From: JALZHR01 sp036388475
GTDB taxonomy: Bacteria > Acidobacteriota > Blastocatellia > Pyrinomonadales > Pyrinomonadaceae
Direction of reading: 5' to 3'
Assembly: GCA_036388475.1 (NCBI GenBank)
Contig: DASVRT010000032.1
Span: 31,701-95,700, forward strand
DNA length: 64,000 nucleotides
Of the stretch, positions 44,739 through 53,600 are shown one piece after another. Each line of letters opens with the position of its first letter. The stretch's first letter is position 1. The notes under the pieces were generated by a model that was not told where the DNA came from, made no database searches, and saw nothing but the letters and a program-made list of their open reading frames with translations. A program made the translations under genes and the position numbers.

Positions 44739-47700
44739 ATGAGAATTTCAACTCTTTTTTCGACTCTTGTTTTTTTAATTATCACATCCTGCGTCAGGAC
44801 GTTTGGTATTGGCGTCGACCACAATTTTAAAACCCAAATCACTAATGCGGACGGCACTTATATTAACGCGATTGCCGTCCAGCCGGACGGCAAGTTTCTG
44901 GTCGGCGGCAAGTTCGGTTATATTAACGGCGAGCTGCGTCCGGGCATCGCGCGGCTCAATGCGGACGGCACACTCGACGCGAGCTTCAATTCTCAAATCA
45001 ACGCCAGCACCGTAAACTGCTTTCTCATCCAGCCCGACGGAAAAATTCTGGTCGGCGGGTTTGTGAGCGCAACCTACAACAGCACGACGCGCGGCGGGAC
45101 GCTTCGACTCAATCCGGACGGGAGTCTGGACACGACTTTTTTCAACGGCACGGGCAGCTGGGAGGTGAAGGCAATCGCAGTTCAGCCGGACGGCAAAGTC
45201 ATCGTCGGCGGCACTTTCAGTTCCGCTAACGACGTAACCCGCCGACGAATAGCAAGGTATAACGCCGACGGCAGCCTCGATATGAGTTTCGACCCCAATC
45301 CGCTGGGAGACGGCATTAACTCCGTGCAGGCGCTTCCTGACGGAAAGATTCTCGTCGGCGGCGATTTCGACAGCATCGCCGGTCAGCAGAGACGCGGATT
45401 CGTCCGTTTAAATTCTGACGGGAGCCTGGATCAATCTTTCCTCGCGTTCGGGATTGACCAGGTGAACGTCATCAAGCTGCAGCTCGACAACAAGATTCTA
45501 ATCGGCGGAAGAATCACCGCCGTCAATAACATTCTTCGACGCACGGTCGCGCGGCTCAATCCCGACGGCAGTCTCGACGAGAGTTTTACTTTCGGCGGAA
45601 ACGCCGTATTCGGCAATCCTTACGCCTTCGAATTACTGCCCGGCGGCGGAATTCTGGTTGGCGGAAGTTTCAGTGAATTTGCGGGCGAAACTCCTCCGAA
45701 CCTCTTTCGACTTAACCCGAACGGGAGCGTTGACCAGTCCTTTCCTTCAATTTTGGTCTTTTCGCCGGTACTCGCCGTTGCGCAACAGGCGGACGGACGC
45801 TTGCTGGTCGGCGGCTCAAGACCGGGCGACCAGAGAAATCGCAGCCTGCTGCGGCGACTGAATACCGACGGCACGACCGAGACTAGCTTCCCTGCCTGGG
45901 TTTCAGACCCTTTCGACTCGCTCGGACCTCCGGTCGTCCAGCCGGACGGGAAGATTCTAATCTACGGCGATTTTACCGAGGTCAACGGCGTCGACCGCAA
46001 GCGGATTGCCCGGTTGAACCCTGACGGCTCGGTCGATTTGACTTTCAACCCCGGCAACGGGGTGAACGGAGCAATCGCCGAGCTGGCGCTCCAGCCCGAC
46101 GGCAAAATGGTAATTGGGGGCGACTTCGGTCTGGTCAACGGCAGTTCGCAAGCTCGCGTGGCGCGTCTAAACGCGGACGGCAGCCGCGACACGACTTTCA
46201 ACACCGGAGTCGGCGCCGACAGAATCGTGACCTCGGTCGCCATCGCGCCCGACGGGAAAATTATGCTCGGCGGCTTATTCACCACCATCAACTGGGTGAG
46301 CAGACCCAAGATTGCGCGGCTCAACCCAGACGGCTCGCTCGACATGAGTTTTAACGTCGGCACTCCCGGTCCGAACAACGCCATTCACGACATGGCGTTT
46401 CTGCCCGGCGGGAAAATGCTGATTTCGGGTCCGTTCGGCAATATAAGCGGCGTTCCGGCTCGCAATATTGCGAGGCTTAACAATGACGGGAGCATAGACC
46501 CGACGTTCAGCGTCGGCACAGGTCCGGGCGGCTTGCAGTTGACCACTATCGGGTCGATGGCGGTTCAGCCCGACGGGAAAATCGTCGTCGGAGGCACTTT
46601 TCTAAATTACAACGGCGTGCCGCGCTCCTGTCTGGCGCGGATTAACTCCGACGGAAGTCTCGACACGGAATTCGCCCCGATGACACAGAACGTCTACGAC
46701 GTCAGGCTTATGCCGGACGGGAAAATTATCGTCTCCGGCAACGTGCAAATCATCGACAACGTTCCGCAGCGGTACGTCTCCCGGCTGAACCCGGACGGCA
46801 CTGTCGACTTGAGCTTTAACATCGGCACGGGTCCGAGCAACGTGGTCGCGGGCGTGGCGCGACAGAATAACGGAGACCTCATTGTGACCGGAGAGTTTTG
46901 GCGTTTCGACGGACGCGACCATCTCGGGATTGCCAAGCTCCGCGCCGGCGCAGTTGCGCCGTATGACTTTGACGGTGACGGGAAATCCGATTTGTCGGTC
47001 TTTCGCCCGTCGGACGGGGTCTGGTATCTGAGCCGCTCGACCGCCGGTTTCGGCGCTCTCCGGTTCGGGATTCAGAGCGACCGCCTCGCGCCCGCCGACT
47101 ATGACGGCGACGGGAAAACGGACATCGCGGTTTTCCGCGATGGAAACTGGTATCTGCAAAGAAGCCAGACGGGATTCGCCGCCGTTCAGTTCGGCGCTTC
47201 CGGCGACGTTCCGCAGCCGGCGGATTTTGACGGCGACGGTCGCGCCGAGCTGGCTGTCTTTCGCCCGTCGGCGGGAAGCTGGTATGTGCTTAACCTGGTT
47301 AATAATCAATTCACCGGCGTGCAGTTCGGAACTAATCTTGACAAACCTGTTGCCGCCGATTACGACGGTGACGGGAAGGCTGATTACGCTGTCTTTCGCC
47401 CGTCGGACGGAACCTGGTATATGCTGCGGAGCCAGCAGGGATTTACGGGCGTCCAATTCGGTATTTCGACTGATAAGCCAGTCGTCGGCGATTACGACGG
47501 CGACGGCAAAGCCGACCCGGCGGTTTACAGAGACGGCGTTTGGTATCAGCTCAGAAGCGGTCAGGGATTTGCGGCGGCTCAATTCGGAATTCAAGTGGAT
47601 TTGCCCGCGCCCGCTGATTATGACGGTGACGGGAAGACTGATTTAGCGGTCTATCGTGACAATACGTGGTATCTGCTGCGCTCGACCGGCGGATTTACGG

Positions 47701-47756
47701 GAGCGCAGTTCGGAGCAGCCGGCGACAAGCCTGTTCCGGGCGCGTTTGTCCATTAG
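44739..47756 (+). CDS. Secreted delta-60 repeat protein with C-terminal VCBS repeats
   Basis: A 1005-residue exported protein. After a short signal (LFSTLVFLIITSCV) come about 14 delta-60 repeats of roughly 50 residues with the core VQPDGKILVGGxF...RIARLNPDGSLDxSF, a beta-propeller type repeat. The last 270 residues hold six VCBS/FG-GAP-like units (DYDGDGKTDIAVFRDGNWYL, DFDGDGRAELAVFRP and similar). The VCBS units closely resemble those at the N-terminus of the RHS protein at 50614-57294, suggesting module sharing. A surface or secreted role is likely; no enzymatic motif is seen. It starts with ATG at 44739 with no good ribosome-binding site upstream. Confidence 0.85.
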   Translation: MRISTLFSTLVFLIITSCVRTFGIGVDHNFKTQITNADGTYINAIAVQPDGKFLVGGKFGYINGELRPGIARLNADGTLDASFNSQINASTVNCFLIQPDGKILVGGFVSATYNSTTRGGTLRLNPDGSLDTTFFNGTGSWEVKAIAVQPDGKVIVGGTFSSANDVTRRRIARYNADGSLDMSFDPNPLGDGINSVQALPDGKILVGGDFDSIAGQQRRGFVRLNSDGSLDQSFLAFGIDQVNVIKLQLDNKILIGGRITAVNNILRRTVARLNPDGSLDESFTFGGNAVFGNPYAFELLPGGGILVGGSFSEFAGETPPNLFRLNPNGSVDQSFPSILVFSPVLAVAQQADGRLLVGGSRPGDQRNRSLLRRLNTDGTTETSFPAWVSDPFDSLGPPVVQPDGKILIYGDFTEVNGVDRKRIARLNPDGSVDLTFNPGNGVNGAIAELALQPDGKMVIGGDFGLVNGSSQARVARLNADGSRDTTFNTGVGADRIVTSVAIAPDGKIMLGGLFTTINWVSRPKIARLNPDGSLDMSFNVGTPGPNNAIHDMAFLPGGKMLISGPFGNISGVPARNIARLNNDGSIDPTFSVGTGPGGLQLTTIGSMAVQPDGKIVVGGTFLNYNGVPRSCLARINSDGSLDTEFAPMTQNVYDVRLMPDGKIIVSGNVQIIDNVPQRYVSRLNPDGTVDLSFNIGTGPSNVVAGVARQNNGDLIVTGEFWRFDGRDHLGIAKLRAGAVAPYDFDGDGKSDLSVFRPSDGVWYLSRSTAGFGALRFGIQSDRLAPADYDGDGKTDIAVFRDGNWYLQRSQTGFAAVQFGASGDVPQPADFDGDGRAELAVFRPSAGSWYVLNLVNNQFTGVQFGTNLDKPVAADYDGDGKADYAVFRPSDGTWYMLRSQQGFTGVQFGISTDKPVVGDYDGDGKADPAVYRDGVWYQLRSGQGFAAAQFGIQVDLPAPADYDGDGKTDLAVYRDNTWYLLRSTGGFTGAQFGAAGDKPVPGAFVH

Positions 47757-47823
47757 TTATTTTGAAATTACTTTTCCTTACAAAAAGCGTATTGGAAAAT
47801 ATCCGATTAAAATCAGTATAAAA

Positions 47824-48498
47824 CTAATCTGCCTTAACGTAGATTTCTTTTTGTTTTTTACTGCCGCGCTCGGAAATAGTAAATAGTAATTTCCAATTTC
47901 CCTTTGGTAAAGCCAGATTTACTATGGAATTATTCAAGGCTTGAGGCGGAATTGCGATGTCTTTCACTATTGTTTGCTTGCCGCGCTTTACTGTCAGCTT
48001 CAGAGTGTCGAGCACATTCGTTGATAATAGATTGTTTTCCGACCCGAACTCTTTTAAAAGATTTACAGAAACTTTGGCATATTTTATGGTAGGCGTCACT
48101 TCACCGAGACGAATTATACCGGACGGCGGGATTTTTATTTTTATGCCTCTATACGCGGGCAAACTCGTTAGCTTTAATGAGGCGGGAAAAATAGGATTCC
48201 AAAAAACCTCGGGAACTTCTTCTATAAATACAGTAATGTATCTGAGCCCGATGAAATTTCCGCTTAAAAAGAAAACGCCCTCTTTCCCGGTTTTATAGGC
48301 TGGAATAATATGGTCGATGCAGTCCTTGCAAGGCGGATAAAGCAGAGACGCGAGGGCATTTGCCACAGGCTCGCCTCTTTCGCTGACGACGCGACCGCTT
48401 ACGCTTATGGAAACAGCCTTTTGCGCCTTTGCATAATCCGGCGAAATTATTGATATAAATAAGAAAAACAAGCCTAAATGAACGTGTAATTTTTTCAT
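47824..48498 (-). CDS. Secreted protein with carboxypeptidase-regulatory-like domain
   Basis: A 224-residue exported protein with a signal peptide (LFFLFISIISPDYAKAQ). A beta-sandwich beginning VSGRVVSERGEPVANALASLLYPPCKDC follows, of the carboxypeptidase D regulatory-like type, then a second beta-rich region with no motif I recognise. It lies downstream of the orphan RHS tip on the same strand (158-base gap). By position it could be linked to the toxin locus, but the exported, sandwich-like character does not identify it as an immunity protein. It converges with the delta-60 gene. Confidence 0.7.
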   Translation of the reverse strand: MKKLHVHLGLFFLFISIISPDYAKAQKAVSISVSGRVVSERGEPVANALASLLYPPCKDCIDHIIPAYKTGKEGVFFLSGNFIGLRYITVFIEEVPEVFWNPIFPASLKLTSLPAYRGIKIKIPPSGIIRLGEVTPTIKYAKVSVNLLKEFGSENNLLSTNVLDTLKLTVKRGKQTIVKDIAIPPQALNNSIVNLALPKGNWKLLFTISERGSKKQKEIYVKAD

Positions 48499-48656
48499 AG
48501 CATTGGCGAATTTTTATTCAGAAATAGAGCCAACTTTATAAGACTCGAATTTCTGTCTGAAAGCGATTTTTACTAACCGGATGAACCTGCCTTATCCGAT
48601 GCTGTTTGTCTTTGGAATAAATTCGCATCCCTCCGTTTATATTAATCGAAATCTCT

Positions 48657-49697
48657 TTACTTATTGCGTTTAATTGCCGCATCTATTTGTCCTTTGCACG
48701 CATCCACGACCTTATCCGTGTTGGCACTGCTTAAACTTGGATTATTTGTGTCCGGAGCAAGCAGGTGGTGAAATACTCTCTGTTGAAAAATTTTCGGGTT
48801 TTTACCTTTCTCCGTATACAGATGTATACCCTGCGATGCCTCAGTAATAACTAAATGCCCTATTTCGTGAAGTATTTGCGTAATTCTAGACCCAGGCGTT
48901 CCGGGTCTATACCCGCCGTATGAAGGTAAAGTCCCGCCCATTATTTGGCTTTTAGCAAAAGCGCCTCTCGTATTTATAGTTATTTGGTTATTAAGAGGCG
49001 CAACTGCACCGTATACACCTTTTCCGTCGATGTCCGTAGTTATGATTGGAGCTATATCTGCACTAACCTCTAAAGGAATAGTCATTCTTATGCCGGTCGA
49101 GGATGTGCCGAGACCCAAATCGGCAAAAGCGTTTTCACCGCGAGCATTAACCGCCGCTTCTATAGCATTCAGGGCATCTAAACCCGCTCTGCCAAAAAAT
49201 TTAGCGCAAGGATTACTGCCGTTGTTCTCTTGCAGTATTTCACGAACGGATTGGATGGTTCGGCGGAAGTTTTTTAAGTTTTCGGATTCTTTGGTTTGTG
49301 CTCCCGACTGACTAACATCAACATAACCGGGAACGGTGTTGTCTCTAACGGTAACGATTCTATTTTCCAAATCAATGTCCGGGTCTTTATCTTTTTTGCC
49401 GTCCACAGAAGGTATGGAAGATTTCGGAATCGGATTGAAAGCGGCAGCCGTACTGTCGTTTCGCTTGTCTGTCGGCATCGCATCAAAGGGAATAATCGTC
49501 GGTTTGACAGGTGAATCGGTCGCGAATGGAACGAATTTTAATTTGATAATCTCATCGTAATACAAGTTTCCAAAGCTGGCGTTTTGCAACATCGCTCGCT
49601 GGCAATGCGTCGGCGCGCCCCAGAATCCGCGTCCGAGGGCAGTGTTGACGCTGCACATCCATTGCGGGTCGGAGGCATTGCTCACATCGCTTCCCAA
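48657..49697 (-). CDS. Orphan RHS toxin tip with HExxH metallopeptidase motif
   Basis: A 346-codon frame that begins in the middle of an RHS junction. Its first residues (NASDPQWMCSVNTALGRGFWGAPTHCQRAMLQNASF) parallel the full RHS protein (NNASDPQWMCQAHTAI... PRHCQIVAMQNASF). The linker (DIDLENRIVTVR) also matches the full-length protein (DVDLEHRIVNVR), after which the sequences diverge completely. The distinct C-terminal domain has ITQILHEIGHLVITEASQG, a zinc-metallopeptidase HExxH. This is the expected form of a displaced C-terminal tip cassette of a polymorphic toxin. It lacks the secretion and core parts, so it is silent unless recombined with the main gene. It overlaps the core fragment at 49682-50014 in another frame. 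Confidence 0.7.
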   Translation of the reverse strand: MGSDVSNASDPQWMCSVNTALGRGFWGAPTHCQRAMLQNASFGNLYYDEIIKLKFVPFATDSPVKPTIIPFDAMPTDKRNDSTAAAFNPIPKSSIPSVDGKKDKDPDIDLENRIVTVRDNTVPGYVDVSQSGAQTKESENLKNFRRTIQSVREILQENNGSNPCAKFFGRAGLDALNAIEAAVNARGENAFADLGLGTSSTGIRMTIPLEVSADIAPIITTDIDGKGVYGAVAPLNNQITINTRGAFAKSQIMGGTLPSYGGYRPGTPGSRITQILHEIGHLVITEASQGIHLYTEKGKNPKIFQQRVFHHLLAPDTNNPSLSSANTDKVVDACKGQIDAAIKRNK

Positions 49698-49985
49698 TCC
49701 TGATAATTCGTCGGTTCGGGAAAATCTCTCTCGCTGCCGTAGGGACTGATTTCCTGATTGCCCAATGGCTCGTATTCAGTCCGATGCCAGAGCGTGCCGT
49801 CTTTGATTACTCTGGAACTACTGCCCGAAATCGGGTCGGCGTGTATCCAAGCCACTTCGTCGTCGATACTGTTGTTCCCGCCTGCTCGGCAATCACCGCT
49901 CCGCCCGCATAGACATTCGTCTTTTCTTCCCGTGTAATTCGCTTCCATCAAATAACCGCCCAAACGGTTGACCAGATTTGATACT
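49640..49985 (-). repeat. RHS core-end repeat, orphan copy
   Basis: Strongly similar at DNA level to 51610-51950 of the full RHS gene, covering the end of the YD-repeat core and the junction to the variable tip. For example GGGTCGGCGTGTATCCAAGCC is shared. The repeats are in the same orientation about 2 kb apart, so recombination between them would exchange the toxin tip. Confidence 0.7.
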
Positions 49986-50014
49986 TGTTCTGCTCGGTCA
50001 ATGCTGTGCATCAA
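49682..50014 (-). pseudogene. Degenerate RHS core fragment preceding the orphan tip
   Basis: 110 codons duplicating the end of the RHS core: GGYLMEANYTGRK, DDEVAWIHADPISGSSSRVIKDGTLWHRTEYEPLGNQEISPYG parallel the full-length protein. The middle (DECLCGRSGDCRAGG) is the neighbouring frame of the intact NVYAGGAVIAEQ, so there are compensating indels. The end runs out of frame with respect to the tip ORF (EPTNYQDWEAM, stop). It serves as homology for recombination rather than as a protein. Confidence 0.65.
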
Positions 50015-50087
50015 ATTTGATTACATTAGCCTTTTGCTAGTTTCAAAAACCTGCGGCAGTTGTTATAGTCACGCAGGTTTGTAAATT

Positions 50088-50588
50088 TTATCTAATCCTC
50101 CCCTTAGCGCCTTTGCATGGGTAAAATAATTTGTCATAAGCGGATGAACAAGGTTTTTCATAAGGATAGTCTAAAACACACGTTCCCAAGAAAAAATCTT
50201 GGTTCTTATCAAAAAAGATACGTAACTCAAGAATCCCATCGACGAAAAAATCTAAGTAACCTTTTTGAGATACTCTTTCACCTTGGGCAATTATTATTGA
50301 TTCGGGTGTACGATTGATAGATACAAAACCTTTAGTAAGAAATATCTTTGCGTTATACAAGCGCCTTTCCCCAAAATACTTTTTTTCATTTTGACCCGTG
50401 TGAGAAATAATCAAAACAAATTCATTTCCTTTTGAATACTGATTTAGAAACCCTAGTTCTGTCATATTGGATTCACAGGTTGGAGTCTCAATAATTTTTT
50501 TTGGTTTTAACCGATCTTTTTCTCCTGATTGTCCGAAAGAGTTAGAAATACCGCAAAATAACAAAAAAAACAGTCCTAATTTCCACAT
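50088..50588 (-). CDS. Candidate immunity protein downstream of the RHS toxin
   Basis: Start placed at ATG 50586-50588 (MWKLGLFFLLFCGISNSFGQ), because GAGGA lies about ten bases upstream and the longer frame would overlap the RHS gene; 166 residues. The N-terminus is a signal peptide, so the product is exported to the periplasm or envelope. The rest (TCESNMTELGFLNQYSKGNEFVLII, YLDFFVDGILELRIFFDKNQ) matches no family I know. It follows the RHS stop by 25 bases on the same strand, the normal place for a cognate immunity gene. An exported immunity protein would fit a toxin acting on the cell wall. AT-rich like the toxin tip. Confidence 0.6.
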   Translation of the reverse strand: MWKLGLFFLLFCGISNSFGQSGEKDRLKPKKIIETPTCESNMTELGFLNQYSKGNEFVLIISHTGQNEKKYFGERRLYNAKIFLTKGFVSINRTPESIIIAQGERVSQKGYLDFFVDGILELRIFFDKNQDFFLGTCVLDYPYEKPCSSAYDKLFYPCKGAKGRIR

Positions 50589-50613
50589 ATAGAAAAAATC
50601 CTCAACCCAAATA

Positions 50614-53600
50614 TTAGAAACCCAAATCCTTACAAAAAACACTTCTAGGATCAATAAGACGACCCATAGATTCTTTTGATTTGCCATCCCAAACCCTAAA
50701 AATCATATGAACATGCGTATTAAACCCGCCGGAACTTCCGCCTACGGCTACAGGACTTCCAAAACCTCCAATAACTCCAATTCGGTGTGAACCTGCTCCA
50801 TTTTTAATTTCAGAGTTAGGCGTCCACAAAGGCTTTCTGTTTTTATCGGCAGGTCCGATATGAGTAAAATTAATTGTTAAGCCACCGCTATATCCATACT
50901 TAGCTAACTTTCCTGGTTTGTAGAACACTCTTGTGAAATTCTGTGGATCACCACTACTTATAGAAGGTTGTCTATCCGCGTCAGTTACAGGCTCATATCC
51001 GGGAGGAGTAAAAGCGTAGCTTAGATCTGAACCAATTCCATCCCAGTTAGAATACAAATGGGATACCCCGTTTGCAGGACTTTCTCCGCCTCTGAAAACA
51101 GTCACGTCTGAAAATCTTTGTCGTGTGCCATCTGCGTTTAAAACCGGTGGTTTCACAGCAGTAGACATATAAGCATCCATATCGCCAAAAATTCGAGAAA
51201 GCCTGTAATCACATTGTCCCTGTTTAGGATTCCGTCTGTATGGATTCTCATCTGCTTGTCCTGACTCACTAGCTTCAGCGCCAGGAGTGCTAGTAACATC
51301 AATTGAAGAAAACCTCACATTAACAATTCGATGCTCTAAATCTACGTCGCCGCTATCATTGGGAATTGAAGCTGGAGGCAGACCAGATGCTGATTCTGCG
51401 CCTCCGTGAGGTTTGTCGGTCGGTGTTGGATTGACCGGCATAGTCTTCCCGTGTGCGGTCGGCGATACCGGCTTGCCGGCATCGGGAATCGCCGCCGGGC
51501 TGTTCGCGCCGTGCAAATCTTCAAAGCTGGCATTCTGCATTGCTACTATCTGGCAATGTCGCGGCGCTCCGACTAAGGAATTTCCATTTATCGCCGTATG
51601 TGCCTGACACATCCACTGCGGGTCGGAGGCGTTGTTCATCGGCTCACTCTGGTAATTTGCCGGTTCGGGAAAATCTTCCTCGTTGCCGTAAGGATTGATT
51701 TCCTGATTGCCTAACGGCTCGTATTCAGTCCGATACCAGAGCGTGCCGTCTTTCAGCACGCGGCTGGAACTGCCCGACACCGGGTCGGCGTGTATCCAAG
51801 CCACTTCGTCTTCTACAGTGTTGTTCACACCGTTGCGGCGTATCTGTTCGGCAATAACCGCGCCGCCGGCATAGACGTTCGTTTTCTCTTTTCTGCCCGT
51901 ATAATTGGCTTCCGCCAGATAACCGCCCAGCACGCTCGACCAGATTTGATACTTCGTCGCCGTCGGCTCGATTTGCGAGTTGGTTTGCTCCTGTTTCCTG
52001 ATTAAGTGACCGTCTCCGTCATAGCTGTAGAGCTGGTGATGATGAACGGTGATATAGGAATACCTGCCTGAGCGCCTTCGACTCGTGCTGTCGAAATCCG
52101 TTTGGCGATTTGCTGCGTCAAATTGAGTAGTTTGATATATATTGTAAGTGTTCGTGCCGGTGAAAATCGTATTGCCCGCCGCGTCGTAGGCTCTTCCGGA
52201 AGTGCCTGTCGTCGTTTCTCTGCCGTTTGAAAAAGTGGAGGAATAATTATTGTCGTCGCCCCAGTAAGTCGTGTTTCGCGCCGTAATCTGCGAAAAGGCG
52301 TCGTAGGTAATCGTTTGTGCATAAGGCGTGGACAGCTGCGTCCCGAATTGATTCTGCGTCAAGCGCCCGATATGGTCGTATTGATAAGTCCGGTCGAAGT
52401 CCGAATTGACCACGTCCGTCATCGTTTGCGGCTTGCCGTCGGGAAGATACGAGAACGTGGATTTCTTCAGCAGATTGTTCGCCGCGACCGACGAATCTAC
52501 TTGATACTGGCTGACGCGCAGGCGATTATCATACTGCATCGAAACCGTCGCGGCGTCATTCGTCTGGTAAGTCATCTGCTTAATTCCTCCGAAAGCCCTG
52601 TATTGGATGCCGTCGGCGTATGCGGTAGTTGCGTTGCCGGTTCCGGTGCCGTAACTGGTTCCGCCAATCGCAGTCAATCTCCCGATTTTATCGTGCGCGT
52701 AGTTAATCTGGTCGCCAAACGGGTCTTTGACCGATTTTAAGCCGCCAGCCAGATTGTAGGCGTATTCGATTCTGAAATCCTGCTCGTTGGAAATAACCGG
52801 CGCGTCGCTCAGGCTCTCGGCGAAGAACCTGTTTTCCGCCGTGAGTTGTGAAAGTTCGTTGTATTCGTAAGTCACGCTCGGAGCGTTTACTCCGGTCGGT
52901 CCGAGACCGTCCTTCATCGTAATCCTGTTGCCGGCTGAGTCGTATGTGTATTTAACCGTCGGCGTGTCGGGAATCTCCATATAAGACGGCGAATTAACAG
53001 GCGGATAGTTAGCCGGCGGCGCATATGAAATTTCTTCCGCTAACCCGCGACTGTTATAGGTAAAGCTCGTAATCGTGCCGCGCGGGTCAATGACTTGCTG
53101 TATCGAGTCGTCCGCGTTGTAAATCCAGCTCGTTTCGGTCAAGGCGTCTTCAATCGGGTAATGACGGGTTTTCATCCTGCCGTGACCGTCGTAAGTCATC
53201 GTCACAAACTGATTGGTGTTGTTGACGTTTTCCGTTCCGACGTATTGGCGGGTCTGTGTGACTTGGTCGCGTCCGTTATAAGTATTAATGGTCGTTGTGG
53301 AAACGGTCGCGCCATCCCAGTTGTAAACTTCCGTTTTATATTGCCTGCCGAGAATGTCGGAATAAATTTTCTGCTTGCGGCGCGCCGAATAACTCTGCCC
53401 CGGAACGGGAACCGATTCGCCTTCGACGGTGACGACTTCTCCGCCCGCGCACCCGCAGCCTTCATAGCTTAACAACTGGTCGGAATCGTTCAATGTGTTG
53501 CCGTCCGTCCCATCCGTATTGATGATTCTCGTGACGCGCCCTTTCCAGTCATATTTTTTATACGTCCAAAGCCAGCCCCTGGTGGAATCCGCACCCGTCG

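Noticed and set aside
44880..46950. Regular DNA repetition that could suggest a CRISPR array
   Set aside because: Repeats are codon-level delta-60 protein repeats of variable sequence, with no identical direct repeats and spacers.
46602..47594. 330-codon minus-strand frame opposite the VCBS repeats
   Set aside because: Antisense shadow produced by repeat codon bias; no start signal or domain.
47824..48498. Immunity gene for the orphan RHS tip
   Set aside because: 158 bases away, exported and carboxypeptidase-regulatory-like; position alone does not support immunity.
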